A DNA stretch of 60,060 bases from Nemertoderma westbladi (Eukaryota > Xenacoelomorpha > Nemertodermatida > Nemertodermatidae): assembly GCA_032718475.1 (NCBI GenBank), contig JAUCBJ010004925.1, forward strand, positions 1-60,060. The letters are read 5' to 3'. Shown here piece by piece: positions 33,703 through 45,949 of this stretch. Numbering within the stretch: position 1 is the stretch's first letter; the number at the start of each line of letters is the position of its first letter. A program made the translations under genes and the position numbers. The notes under the pieces are model-generated. The model saw only the letters and a program-made list of their open reading frames with translations. It was not told the DNA's origin and searched no databases.

Positions 33703-34646
33703 TTATTCTTTGGGATTAAAATAGTCTTAAAATATACGATCTTTATATAATTAATACAAATAAAATAGTATTATGAATTAAATGTTAATATAATTATTCC
33801 TCAACTGACAGTCGGATATTTCATTAGACAAACTCAGCTATTATACAGCGAATTAATTTATTATGTACAAACCTTCTGCTAAGTACTATTGAATAAATTC
33901 TACACCTCTCCATCTATCACACTGGGAACATCTCAATGTGGGAATAGCATTAAACCATTCGTTACATTGCTGTGTACAACATCACTGTATTGATCGAGGA
34001 CAGAATGGGAATGCATCTGAGATGCATGAATGTAGCTTTATCTTATATCTCTAAGTTGTGAAAACACAATGTCAGTAAATTAACAGATGCTACAAGAATA
34101 TAAAGCTGTTACAATATATTTGCATATACATTACATATGCACTGCACATCGGCCAAAAAACGTTGTCATACAGACATATACTTGAATTGACATAGTACAA
34201 TGAAATTCACTTTAAAGCGATTCTCCAGGGATTTCCAAAATGAAACATAATATATTGATAGAAGAGAGAAAAAGCTAGCTAAGATTATCGCTAATAGATT
34301 TAGATACATATTTCAGGTTACACCTGCACATCGTCCTGTGGGGCGAGTCAAAACTGCGAGCCATCAGTGAACTGTTATAATTATACTATGGCCATTTTCT
34401 AAAAGTCTGTGTGTGTTTGTGCGTGTCAGAAGCCATAATTGTCCAAAGCCAAGAATTAACTGCCTGTTCGTTGAACACAGAGTCCCAGAAGCCAATAAAC
34501 ACTGAGTATTTCTAGCTTTACTTGTCGTCAGAGGCACCTGGAAATTCCCTCTTCCCCTGCAAAATTACTGTTGCACAGCGACTGTTAGCTGTTGTTTGAC
34601 GAATTGAACATAACTAGCCATAGTATACTTATAATTGTTTGCTAAG

Positions 34647-34826
34647 ATGGCTTGCAGCTTTCGCTGCACATTGCCGTCGATTCCAAATAAGTTCCCAGGG
34701 GTTGTGCTTGATCCCAGAATACTAGTCACCGGAATTATTGGTGTTAAGGGGAATCTTGAAATTTGTCATGCAGGTCGTGAAAAAAGAATAGCCAGGTTGA
34801 ATGTTAATTTATTCGCCAATAACTAA
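34647..34826 (+). CDS. Short open frame, weakly galectin-like (doubtful)
   Basis: Sixty codons from an ATG in the context AAGATGG to TAA. Phrases such as PGVVLDPRILVTG and ARLNVNLFANN recall the first strands of a galectin fold, but the match is loose and there is no carbohydrate-binding HxNPR motif. A gene fragment or chance is equally possible. Confidence 0.2.
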   Translation: MACSFRCTLPSIPNKFPGVVLDPRILVTGIIGVKGNLEICHAGREKRIARLNVNLFANN

Positions 34827-35000
34827 TTCCTTATACACACTATCAGATTCTAAATTTTGGGCTCCCATACATCAAATAATTAGAATAAACACAAGACAAT
34901 AATAAACCTATGGTACAAGATAATTTATTTAGTATATTACTTTATAGGACGGCAGACTTACTTTATAAGATTTTAACCACCCCAACTACATCTGATACCT

Positions 35001-35134
35001 GTCTGTCCGGTCAGCGTCCGTCACGTCCAGTGAGGGACTGCAGCTTTCCATTACGTTCCGAGTCCTTTTCAGGCTCGTAATAGTTCTGTGGGCTGCAATC
35101 AGCACTGTCAGTATGCGTCGGGTGAGGATAGACG
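35001..35134. repeat. Tandem array of ~85-100 bp units, left part
   Basis: It contains TCCGAGTCCTTTTCAGGCTC and GTGAGGGACTGCAGC blocks that continue at 47206-47690 beyond the BEL-type element. The retroelement split one array. Confidence 0.75.
35130..35134. repeat. Target-site duplication, left
   Basis: AGACG immediately before the 5' LTR; the same five bases follow the 3' LTR at 47206-47210. Confidence 0.85.
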
Positions 35135-36390
35135 TGTAAAAGCTTATGTGGGATATAACTGGCCCTTTTGCTTTGCAATCCAGTTTCCCCCCAGGCGCTG
35201 GAATACTCTAAAAAGCTCTCTAACTATATATATATCCCCCTCGCCCGCAAGGTACCGTTATAGGTGTTTTAACGGACATAAACGTCATTCTTCTATATGT
35301 GTGCTTTGGCGGACATGGTAAGGCAAAAAACCCGCAATGCACCAAATACCCTGGCACAGCTTAGCCTTGATGATTCAGATTACGACATCTAACAGCTGGT
35401 TGCTGACATGGAAACGGCCATTGGACACATGGTTCTTTGTTTAGCTTAACAGCCAATCAGAGCGATTTTTTCTGTCGATGTGGAGATATTTTGGCAGATC
35501 ATGCTAGGAGTGTTTAGTCTTACTGTTTTTTCGTGATACTGTTGTGTTGTTGCTATCTAGGCCAGGAACACCGGCTCTAGAGTCAACTCGGTTTCATACT
35601 TTAGAAGAAACATTAGTAGGCTTAAATTATAGAGCGTATAACTGTTATCGGTGCAACTCCGTTCAGTCTTGCATTATCGGTTCAACATACATTGTTGTGC
35701 TGCTGTTTGCTGTTGTCATATTTTGTATCAGTTGGTTGAATATTATTTGGATAACATCTATAAAGAACCCAAATTTCCCAATTTTCTTGATACACTACAG
35801 GTTAGAGAGACGGGTTATATATAGCGATTGCGACTTATATTATTGTGTTTTGTAGTGAATTTAATGCTATTTGATAAGCACTACATGAGTCCGTTGCTGT
35901 TCTCTTTATATATGATAAAATTCATTGACGGTCGGCAAATTAGTGAGCAGTATTGTGTGTTACCGGTAGTGTGCCTGATTGTGACTGATAACTAAGCATT
36001 TCCTAAAGAATGCGCCTCATACGTGAATCATAAGCCTCACCGACTTACCGTTGTGATTGCTATAAGTCATATCTCTGTTTACTTAGATAGAGCGCCACGT
36101 CCTAAAGGAACTGTTAATATTTCCCGAAAGTGAATAATATTAGTCAGAAATTATTTATTAACGATCAATCGAATAATACAGTAAGCTTACACTGCAATAA
36201 TAATCTAAGCCCTCAGAATCCAGTCTCCCGGGTATATCCAGCGGGTGAATGGACGCGCACTAGGCTGGCTTCTGCTAATGTTGTGTTCATTGGTATTAAA
36301 TATTTGTCAACTTCTAAAGTCTATTTATAAACCAAAAGACATATAAATTTTGGCAGGTTAAACTGCTAAAGGTCTTCAAAAGCGCGTACA
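35135..36390 (+). repeat. 5' LTR
   Basis: 1256 bp from TGTAAAAGC to CGCGTACA. It differs from the 3' LTR at about eight bases by direct reading (roughly 99.4% identity). Small open frames in it are not genes. Confidence 0.93.
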
Positions 36391-38641
36391 ATAACAGTTA
36401 ATGTCTTTATTGCAGTAAGCAATAAAGTTGAAAGTACCGGTCGACCGGTAAACCTGAACCGGTACTTCTGTAGGTCAGTAGGCCCAACTGCCAGAACCGG
36501 TGCTGCTGTAGGTCCGTAGGTCCAACTGCCAGAACCGGTACTTCTGTAGGTCCGTAGGCCCAACTGTCCTAACCGGTACTTCCAGTACAAGTATATTAGT
36601 ATTATTTCGATTGTGATCTATTGTATATTGTAGGCTGCCAGGGGAATAGGGATTGATCACCCCTCATTCTTTTGTATAGTTTACTTATTTCTGTCAGTTT
36701 TATTTCCTAGTAAGTTAATATTGAGCTGAAGACGTGTAAGTCTGCTCAGATTGCTCAGATAACTGTAGGCCGGACTGTTGTCGGATTGTTGTTGGGTTTG
36801 GAGAGATTACGGCGTGTGTGGAGTTTGTCCGATAGAGTGCCAGTTAGTAAGTTGGGGCAGCCATAGCTGTAAGGTCAATCCCCTCTTAAAGAATAAGTCG
36901 TACTACCGTGTTAGAACGCATACTAACTAACCATTTTGGAATCTGCACATACTGTAGTTTATTTAGGCTTGACAGTATTCTGCCAACGTTTTGGCCTGTG
37001 TTTGTTTGTGTGGTCTGTTCAGGTACCGTAATAGTTATTGCTCCGATATTTTGTAGGCTGGATTGTTGTCTAGCTACTATTAGGTCTGAAGAGATTGCTG
37101 CGTGTGTAGAGTTTGTCTGATAAAGTGCCAGTTAGTAAGTTGGGGCAGCCATAGCTGTAAGGTCAATCCCCTCTTAAAGAATAAGTCGTACTACCGTGTT
37201 AGAACGCATACTAACTAACCATTTCGGAATCTACACGTACGGTAGTTTATTTAGGCTTGGTGGTAGTCTGCCAGCGTTTGGTTTGTATTTTGTTTGAGTA
37301 TTCTGTACGGGTAGCGTAATATTTATTATTCAGAGTTTATGCGATTATTCGCAACATTCATGTCCCCAAGTTTATTCCTACAGTAATTCTGTTTGTTACA
37401 CATACCGTTATAGTTAAATTAACCCCGGTACTACACGGGCTGCTTGGCGTAGGAAAAGACTGGTGACTTTGTGCTTCGGTCACTCCAGCAGATGCCGTGG
37501 TTCTTTTAACTGTTCAAGTATATTTAACTACTGATTATTTGTTGTACCAGTACTTGTACCTAATTTAGGGTTTAGTGTACAGTGCTTTCCGAAAGTAATT
37601 AGTGTGTAGGCAGTATATTTGTGTTGTAAAGTGGTTAATAGGCACGTTGGATCTGGTAGTCCGCGGTAATTAACTTCTAGGTAGGAACACTCCGTGATAC
37701 ATAACGTAGTACCTATAGCGATACGGCTATAGGTCGTCAGGCGGTGGTATTTTCCTATCTGGACAGTGCAATATATTTACTACTACTTATTATTTTCAAA
37801 TACCGTAGTACCCTGTCCGTTGTAATAACCAGAATTCTAACCCTTTGTTAGGCTGGTTTGTAGACTTCCTGTAAAATTACCCTAAAATTTCGTACGTAAT
37901 ATTTTTGTTGTGTTTAATTAGAGATTTAATCTCACCCGTATCGTAAGTAATTTGTAGTATTAAGTAACTTAGGTAAATTAGAATTATCTGTTTTAGTGTC
38001 CCATAAGTAGCACTTCACTGAGAGCGCACAGCTTCTGTGTAGTGACTTCCCCCAGACATTTATTTCAAATATTGACAAAACCCATTTTAAACGGGTATAT
38101 ATATATTATAAATCAACTCAAACGATTTATAAATAGTAGGCCTGCCATACAACAACTAGGTCTCAATATCAGTTGGATTACTGCTTAAATAACGGTAATA
38201 AAGTAAGTAAAGTAACCAAGTAACCCCTAACATTCAGAAATTCAGTTATTTTAAAATAATTGACATACCGGTATTTACAATAGGCTTATTATATTTATTC
38301 TATAAATTTAGGCTGAAATCATACCGGTATTCTGTAATTAATTCTAGTCTGTAATAATTATACTTATATATACTATAAGTGTCAGCTGTATACCGGTATT
38401 CACGATAGGCCTATTATATATTTATATATATTTGTGCTAAAATTATATACCGGTACTCTGTGACAAATCTAGTCTGTAATAATACTTATATATCTACTAT
38501 AAGCATACCGGTATTCTAATATATTATATATATCACGCTACACTGAGTAGCAGTATCGGTAATTAATTGTGAGGCTAACAGTGATACTGAATTACTAGAC
38601 TTGCTTTAACTAGCAGTAGGCATTCAACTGTACAATCAAAC
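36391..38641 (+). other. Long leader of the BEL-type element with three sets of direct repeats
   Basis: It contains a 38-bp repeat in three copies (36458-36583, each with ACCGGT), a 288-bp duplication (36764-37051 and 37052-37335), and a 125-bp duplication starting with ATACCGGTATT (about 38262-38516). No primer-binding site was confidently identified just after the LTR. The leader is unusually long at 2.25 kb. Confidence 0.65.
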
Positions 38642-39013
38642 ATGGCTGACACAAGGCAAACTCTGTCAGATAGTCTCCTAGAAACAACAGCCTGTTTCTC
38701 AGATCAAAGTGTAGAGAATCCCAGACCGAGGTCTGAAACCCCTCATACTGTAAGAAGGGCAACCCCTGCGGTGGTTGTGTCAGAACCTAGGTTGGTAGAA
38801 AAGATTTCGCAATTTGCGAAGTTAGTGAAGCGCCGTTGGTCTGCCATAGGTACTCGGGCCCAAGTCAAGCGGGATCAAGAAGAAGCTATAAAACAGCAGC
38901 AACCTCCTAGCCAAGAACCTAGTTCTCAGCGGCCCGATAGCTCCAGTAGTTCGGATACTGTTGAGCGGACGCCCGAACGCGGAGCGAAGATGGCGGATAC
39001 GGTTTATGATTAG
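38642..39013 (+). CDS. Gag N-terminal segment, ends at in-frame TAG
   Basis: ATG at 38642 opens 123 codons rich in Ser, Pro, Arg and Gln. The TAG at 39011-39013 is followed in the same frame by more than 300 open codons, so this and the next entry are one reading unit interrupted by a stop. The stop context is TAG CGG. It may be a mutation or a leaky stop; the sequence alone cannot decide. Confidence 0.6.
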   Translation: MADTRQTLSDSLLETTACFSDQSVENPRPRSETPHTVRRATPAVVVSEPRLVEKISQFAKLVKRRWSAIGTRAQVKRDQEEAIKQQQPPSQEPSSQRPDSSSSSDTVERTPERGAKMADTVYD

Positions 39014-39940
39014 CGGCCAACCTATGAAGAATCAACCGACGCCACTTCTTCTCAAGTGGAAAGTGAGGTGGAAAGCGAGGTGGAAAGCGAGGTGGAAAGC
39101 GAAGTGGAAAGCGAATTAACAGCAGCAGAGAAGCCGCGAACTAGAGACGCCATTGACATCTATCTGTCAGACTATCAGCGATTCATAGGAGACGAAGAGT
39201 TGAGGAGACGACTGTCTGGACTTCGCCCTAATAGTGAAGGAACCAAGCTTGTGTTGGACGCAATCGATGCGGAAATGTTAGCTGCAAACCAAGCTAAATT
39301 TGATGAAAAACTCCGCCTCGTTAGAGTCCAAGAAGAACAAATAAAGAAAAAACAGATAGAGGACCGAAAGGCAGCAGCAGTAACGGTGGCAGAAGCAGAA
39401 GCAAAAAGAAAGGCAGCGACGGCAGAAGCAGAAGCAAAAAGAAAAGCAACGGCGGCAGAGGCAGAAGCAAAAAGAAAAGCAGCGGTGGCAGAAGCAGAAC
39501 GGAGAGCGTCTGAGGAGACCACACAACTGGAGTTGGAAAATCTTCAAGAGACGCAAGACTGCATAAATAAACAGTTAACTGCTAGTCAAATGCAGATGAG
39601 GAGTCGATCTACTCCCAAGCGCCAAGGATACACATCATCGGAGGAGGGCGAGACCACCGATCCTGAAGGCGGAGGAAATAGATCTCATCTAAGCAGGCGT
39701 AGAAAAACATCTCACCGTCACAAATTGCCTGATTTGCCCCCAGCGGTTAGAAGACAACTAGCTAGCACAGACTTAGGTAGTACAGAACCCACAGAACAAA
39801 TTATTCAGGTCAAAGGACTCCCTACCATAGTTGATGAGCCTGAAATAATTAGGCCTGTCGTTCCCAAAGCCACTTCTGTGCTAGAGACCCCTGTACTTCC
39901 AGAGCTTAACTCAAATTCCCTCTACACAGTACTACACTGC
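39014..39940 (+). CDS. Gag middle segment with acidic and coiled-coil repeats
   Basis: It continues in frame after the TAG. It has five VESE repeats (12-bp units at 39058-39115), then a charged region with four AEAEAKRKA-type repeats (about 39390-39510) likely to form a coiled coil, then a basic Ser/Arg stretch. The useful frame switches by one base between about 39910 and 39960, after ETPVLPELNS, into the next entry. The original frame ends at 40075. Confidence 0.6.
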
Positions 39941-42792
39941 CTGTGCCCGGTAGAACAGTCCATGAGAATATCCCTGTCCTGGAAGCTGAGAGAGAAATCA
40001 AAGATTTGTCTCCCGTCGTCCCACGTCAGCCCGCTACAATGTTGGCGACTCCCGCTTCGGCGGTCGAGTGGGTAGAGCAGGGACGGCGGGGGATGAATCT
40101 CCTGCTCGGACAGATGCAGGAGACTGTCCACCAACTTAAGGGAACAGTAAGGGAAGGTAGGGCAGAATTGCAAGAAGTGCAGCAAAGTATCGCGCTGGAA
40201 CGCGACAAATTAGTCAATATACAAAAGGGTATACCAATACCCCCTGTAACATTGTGTCAACCTGTTAGGTCTGAAGTATTACATGCGCAAGGTGTGGAGC
40301 CTACACGCATCTATATTGCTAGTGAAGTAGAAACTCCTATAGCAAACCCTATTAAGGGTGATTATGAACCTGTTGTTAATGATATTCCCTATAGACCTGA
40401 TAATAATCCGAGAAATTTATATACCGATAATTCGATATTAAATAATACGATGGCCCAAGAAAGCTTTACGCGTCAGATGGCTAGAACAGAAGCCCGCCAA
40501 GCGGTCAAAGTGGGAGAAATCGTCAAATTCAATGGAGATGAGATGAAATGGTTACCTTTTAATGAATATTACAAAGATAGCATACAGAACTCTGTACTAT
40601 CTAACGGAGAGAAACTTAGATTCCTCATCAAGTGCTTGGAAGGACCTCCCAAGTTAATGGCGTTAAAGTTTATTGGACATCCAGAAGGATTAAGACAAGT
40701 TTGGGATACATTAAACATCAGGTATGGTAACAAGGATAACATAGTTAAGTATTTGTATGCAAAATTAGTAGCCCCCCGAAACTTCCTTAGTAGCGGGATT
40801 ATAGAGTTTTCCGATGAGATTCAGGAGATCTGTAGACAATTGGACTGGTTAGGTAAGTCTCATGAATATCAGAGTTCCATGGTTATTGGAGCCGTAGTCT
40901 CTACTTTACCAAAGGGTGGAGTATGTACACGCTGGGACAAGAAAGTGTTGTACATGAATGAGCAGCAACGACGAAGCCCTACCATGGCTGATCTCATGTC
41001 CTTCTTAGATAGTGAAGTAAAATTACAACTCATAAAGCAGTCCAGAGAGAAAACATCGGAAAATAAGGTAAGTGAGAAACCCGTTTCTAGGAGAAGGATA
41101 ATACCAGTGTGTTATACTGACGACAGCGAAAGCCAAGCTTCTCAAGAAGAGGACAGCGGGAAAGACACAGCAAAATCTTACTATGACAACAAGACCTATA
41201 AAGACGTAAGTAAATACAAGTCTCGAACCAGTGACAGGAGAGAACAGGTAACAACAACTCCTCCTACGTCTCCTAAGAGAATTTACGGAAGAAAGCCCGA
41301 AGAAAGAACGAGAGTGCATAACGTTACCCAAGGTAAGGTGAGTAACATCAAACCAAAATGTGCGCTGTGCGACGGGCCCCACCGTTTGAGTGCGTGTGCT
41401 GAATTTCTAAAGAAATCCCTTGTAGACAGACGTGCAGTCCTGTGGAATAAGCGGTTATGCTATAATTGCCTCAGATCAGGACACCAACGGCGAACCTGTT
41501 ACTCCGACGTAAAGTGTGCAAAGTGTGGCGCGAAACATCACATCTTGTTACACAGTGAGTTCGAACGAGACAACCCGAGTCAGGTAAGTGAGCCCGAACT
41601 ACATGTCCAATTCAGTGATGTAAATGACACTGATCAAGAGTCTGAGATGGAAGGATTCTATACGGACGAATTCTCCGACGCCAACGAATCCTGTTACCTA
41701 ATAAATACCGCAGTGTATCGAGCACTTACGTATGAAAAGGACACAGACAATGAGTTCCCCCCAACTACCTTTGACAGACAACCATCTTGGAAACCTCCAA
41801 CTTCCAACGTAGGAATCAGAGAATTTCCTGTAGTGCAGGTAAGAGTTCACGGTCCCAACAAAAGTTACATAGTGAACGCCCTCCTTGACTCCGGCAGTAC
41901 AGGAACATTCATCGATCAAGAACTAGCCGAAGATATCTTTGCTGGACAACCCAAATTCCAAACTAAGTTGAATATGTCCGGAATTATGCAGGTTTGGAAA
42001 TCTACCATAACGGCAGATTACTATATAGGTGCGTTGTCCACCCCCCAGGATAAATTAGGAGCACAAAGTATAAGGTCAGTAAAAATGGTGGCTATAAAGA
42101 ACTTCGCTACTACCCAAGCAGACCTTTATAATTGGGACGAGGATGAGAGCATCCAACATCTTAAGATACCTCGATTCCAGACAGATTATCCTGGAGTGCA
42201 AATACTCATCGGCCAAAACGCGCATGAGGCGCTCGAGACATTGGAGAAACGGCCTGCTCAACCGCAGCCACTACAAACCTATGCGGTAAGAACTAGAGTA
42301 GGTTGGTACTTCACTGGCCCTTCCCGTAGAACTCTCAAAGAGAGATTACCTCAACAACAGGTATACCAAGTAAAGGAATGGGAAGTGGAGAGCAGTGATG
42401 TGGACGATCCAACTGAGGGAACACCATACTCCTCAGATAATGACGATATTAACTCCAATGTAGATCAATGGAGACATTGCCTTGGGACGATTAATCCAGC
42501 CGACATCGCTTCCAGAGGAGCAACTCCTCAAGAACTGATAGATACTCCAGGCTGGTTAGGTGGATCCGACTTCTTAAGTAAAGAAGAAGAAGAATGGCCT
42601 CCTCATCTTACCACGGCAGAGATTAGACATGCCAAGGGAGCGGAGAAAGTAACGCAACAACTCAATCGCCCAGCTGGTCGTTTATGTTTACTGGAAAGAG
42701 ACCGAAAACTGTCCAGAAACTATGGAAGGCAAGATACTCTTCCTACGACCACTTCCCTAATCCGACAAATATCTAGGGACTCCATAACTTAA
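39910..42792 (+). CDS. Gag core, zinc knuckles and protease, fused to post-RNase H remnant
   Basis: About 950 codons. The BEL/Pao Gag core (VKFNGDEMKWLPF, LEGPPKLMALKFIG) comes first. Three cysteine motifs follow: CALCDGPH, CYNCLRSGHQRRTC and CAKCGAKHHILLH (about residues 470-540). The aspartic protease site is LLDSGSTGTFID near residue 650, and RTRVGWYFTGP follows. Instead of RT and RNase H, the chain goes within about 60 residues to RHCLGTINPADIASRG, which in intact BEL/Pao proteins lies after RNase H. It stops before any integrase domain. Retroelement Gag and protease act in the cytoplasmic particle. Confidence 0.85.
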   Translation, partial: LKFPLHSTTLPVPGRTVHENIPVLEAEREIKDLSPVVPRQPATMLATPASAVEWVEQGRRGMNLLLGQMQETVHQLKGTVREGRAELQEVQQSIALERDKLVNIQKGIPIPPVTLCQPVRSEVLHAQGVEPTRIYIASEVETPIANPIKGDYEPVVNDIPYRPDNNPRNLYTDNSILNNTMAQESFTRQMARTEARQAVKVGEIVKFNGDEMKWLPFNEYYKDSIQNSVLSNGEKLRFLIKCLEGPPKLMALKFIGHPEGLRQVWDTLNIRYGNKDNIVKYLYAKLVAPRNFLSSGIIEFSDEIQEICRQLDWLGKSHEYQSSMVIGAVVSTLPKGGVCTRWDKKVLYMNEQQRRSPTMADLMSFLDSEVKLQLIKQSREKTSENKVSEKPVSRRRIIPVCYTDDSESQASQEEDSGKDTAKSYYDNKTYKDVSKYKSRTSDRREQVTTTPPTSPKRIYGRKPEERTRVHNVTQGKVSNIKPKCALCDGPHRLSACAEFLKKSLVDRRAVLWNKRLCYNCLRSGHQRRTCYSDVKCAKCGAKHHILLHSEFERDNPSQVSEPELHVQFSDVNDTDQESEMEGFYTDEFSDANESCYLINTAVYRALTYEKDTDNEFPPTTFDRQPSWKPPTSNVGIREFPVVQVRVHGPNKSYIVNALLDSGSTGTFIDQELAEDIFAGQPKFQTKLNMSGIMQVWKSTITADYYIGALSTPQDKLGAQSIRSVKMVAIKNFATTQADLYNWDEDESIQHLKIPRFQTDYPGVQILIGQNAHEALETLEKRPAQPQPLQTYAVRTRVGWYFTGPSRRTLKERLPQQQVYQVKEWEVESSDVDDPTEGTPYSSDNDDINSNVDQWRHCLGTINPADIASRGATPQELIDTPGWLGGSDFLSKEEEEWPPHLTTAEIRHAKGAEKVTQQLNRPAGRLCLLERDRKLSRNYGRQDTLPTTTSLIRQISRDSIT

Positions 42793-44420
42793 TAACATAT
42801 GGAGTGGGCGTGTGACTATATCATTTTATATTTGTTTTTATTTTATATTTATGTATGTATTATTATGTAATTTTATTATAATCGTTTCCTTTAATTTTAT
42901 TTAGTAGAATGTTATTTTAGTGATTATTTAGTAGATTAGTGCAATATATTAGTGTTTATTACGTACGTAATTACTTATAATATATTTAGTGCGACGGTGA
43001 GAAATAATTATTTTTCTCTTTCCTTACTATCCGTATTATATTATAAATACGTGACTACAGTAAGATGAAATGTCCGTACTTATTAAAGTACAATAAAGCT
43101 CCTACTATATTCAAGTATTATTGGTAGGCAGAGTATTAGGAATGCAAAGTTCAGATCCTCGTGTCTCGGCTAAACCAAGCTCTGGGTAGACCTTGGAAAC
43201 GACTTGCCTCTTCACACTGACATTGCTTCGTGCGATATTGCTCTTCTACCTTATATTAAATAATACATATAGTAGCGTGATGTCCCTATAACAGTAGCGT
43301 AAAACGCAAATAAATCTGTTAAACCTTTTGACCATCTGTAATTCTAGTCGATTAAGATATCGCGGCACCCACCGATATACTTGAAAGACAAATTCTAGAA
43401 TCAGTGGTTAACGTCCCCAGACAAGTTCTGGAATAAATCGGTGCCTATCTTAAATATTAATTTAATATTTATTAAAATCTGTAAAATTCAGATCCTTTAA
43501 AATTTCTAGTCAATTAAGATATCGCAGCACTTACCGATACTCTTAAAAGACAATTTTCATAGAATTAAGGATCCTATGTCCCCAGACCTGCTCTGGAATC
43601 AAATTGTGTCAATTTTAACATCAAATAATAAAATTCACGGGAATAAATTTAAATTCATACTTTAAATGAATTTCATAAATTGTCGTTTTGTGCAATTTAT
43701 AACATTCCCAAAATTCCATTAATTAATAGATCATGGGAGCGGAGATTCATCCTATTGAGTGTATTAGAGTGCGAGAATCCCCAACATATAGTCAATAGCC
43801 GATAAAATTAATAAAATCATGCATAAAGAGGATATTGACAATTAAAGAATTATTATTAAATAGCATCCCAGATCTGTATGCATGAGAATTACCCTAATTC
43901 TACCGCTAGCATTCCATAATGTCACCATAGCAACACCCACGCTAGAATTAGAAGCAAGTTAAAAGAACAATAGAAAGCTTGTCACATTGCCTAGCATAGA
44001 GAATACATAGCACACTGTTAGTATCCAAAGATACACAGTAATAACGTGACATTCTGGAAGGCACTGACTAACAGACAAATGGCCTGTATGTGTACAATTG
44101 GTGACAGTTGTGTGGAATTTGTGCGTTTATAGGTGAATGTTACTGCTAAAGTATGTTTACAGTAGCTAGTCGCAATTGTGAAAGTAGCCCAACTCTCCTA
44201 TAGAAAGAACCTAAAGTGGATTCAAGCCTTTGGGACGGACAGTGGAGTGACTTGTGCCGGTTATCGTTGTCGTGCTGTTGCTACATGTTGGCGTAAACAC
44301 CGCGACGATGGTACATCGGCGCTGAGAATCCCACTGTCCGGGGGCAAAGAGAGGTAGGCAGCGATGTCCGCTCGCCTAAACATAAACTCATTTCGATATT
44401 AATAAACTCAGATAGCAGAT
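42793..44420. other. Non-coding spacer of the BEL-type element
   Basis: It replaces the expected integrase region. A diverged duplication of about 150-170 bp lies at about 43315-43460 and 43480-43625 (shared GATTAAGATATCGC and GTCCCCAGAC). No coding segment was recognised. Confidence 0.55.
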
Positions 44421-45869
44421 ATGACGGAGTTGATAGAAGATGATCTTGGTATCAGGGAGCGATATACTCTACCTTTACAAGCATTTGTGGATAGCTTGAT
44501 AAGCGGTGAAGCCGATCCAACCATTACGGAGGACGATGGTCGTTATATCGAACCGCCGATGTCCCAAGAGCAACTTACGCGTGAATTGGACTATCGAAAA
44601 TTCACCGCTCGCTATACGCATCGTAATAGTACGTATATAGACTTCCTAACTACCGGCCATCCTATCGATTACATGATACGAAAGATGTAGACACCAAAAG
44701 GGAAATGGTTCTATTTAAATATCATACCCAGCGGAGTCGTAACGATAAACCGAGAATAGATCACGAAAATTCTATTCGTAACAGACTGGGAAGACGAACC
44801 AATATGCCTAGAATCTGAGGAGATTCAGCCTATCGCGACCGGAACAGCGACAACGATTACATCCTAGAATGGTATCAAGGTCCACAGTGTCTCACTGCGT
44901 ACGATTATCGCCATGCCAACTATGTTTCTCGGCAACGTTGTCGGTTATGCGCATCGAGAGACCATGTTACGCCCATGGACACAAACGTCCGCTGTTCCTA
45001 TTTCCACGAACAACCGGCGATGGAAATTTATTGCGCGTATTGCAGACTCAATAACTTGCACATTTTTGCGGTTTGCCCTCAATTTATGACTCAATGGCAC
45101 CATTGTCAACTAAAGGGACGCGCCAGTTTCGATTGCCCTTTTTTATCACGATTTGGAAAGCGTAGATGAAATGATCACACTACGTTACATCAGAGCTTGG
45201 GAAGCGAACGCTGATTTACATTGTGATTCGCGCCATCGCTATTATCCTGGACGCGCTTACGAAGGAGTTTATGCGTTCCATCCTTATCTATTCGCTTCTG
45301 TCGAACAGAAATCATGCATATCGAGTTACGAACTACTGAAGCGCGTCGGAGAATGTATTTCAACCAAGTTCGTACGCAAATTTCTCAGGAGTATTAATCC
45401 TAGCGACATTCACTCCTATAACTAAATCAATTTTATCCGTCAGGATCCGAGCTATGGAGACTTATTTGTTAACTCACACCCCGAGTTACAGGAAGTATAT
45501 CGATGGCCTTACGAATACCGAGCCCGCGAACGCGAGTTGGAAAGAACCATTAAACCCAGGAAGTTTCTGACTGCCTATGGTCCACCCACGGCTCTCGTTC
45601 AGACCACTCGTAAAGGACCCGTAAGAGCGGCCGTCCTAAAACGCGCTCTAAAGGCTGTTAGACCCCTCCCCCCCGACGTTGATGTCAACCAACCCGGCAC
45701 TTCGACCGGCGGATACACCGACCCTAATCCTGCACCCTCTGATGCAATCATGTTGCACCCTTCACCCAGGAGTTATAGCCCTCCTTGTAAAGTGGCTCGC
45801 CCCAAAGAGAAAAAGACTCTGGCTAGCTTTAAAAAACTGCGTCAACGCCGTCCGCGTAAGAAAGACTAA
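44421..45869 (+). pseudogene. Unrecognised third reading frame of the BEL-type element, decayed
   Basis: A coding-like stretch of about 480 codons starts at an ATG (44421) and ends at TAA just before the 3' LTR. It is interrupted by a frameshift near 44675, a TGA near 44815, a one-base shift at a T run (45139-45144) and a TAA at 45423-45425. The start is acidic. The middle has several CxxC pairs (CRLC, CAYC) with nearby cysteines and histidines suggestive of metal binding. The end is Pro-rich and then strongly basic. It has no signal peptide or membrane span, so it does not look like an envelope protein. No family was recognised. Confidence 0.5.
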
Positions 45870-45949
45870 CTGTTTAGAGTATTTACGTATATTAGAAACT
45901 GTGATTTTGTATATATTTTATAGACTCAAATCCCATTTTCTGGGAGCGG

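Noticed and set aside
35544-35855. 103-codon frame with a possible membrane span, present twice (also at 46359-46670)
   Set aside because: It lies inside the LTRs and is duplicated because the LTR is; there is no evidence of a protein.
39175-39556. Minus-strand leucine- and phenylalanine-rich frames
   Set aside because: They are antisense shadows of the Ala/Glu/Lys repeats of Gag.
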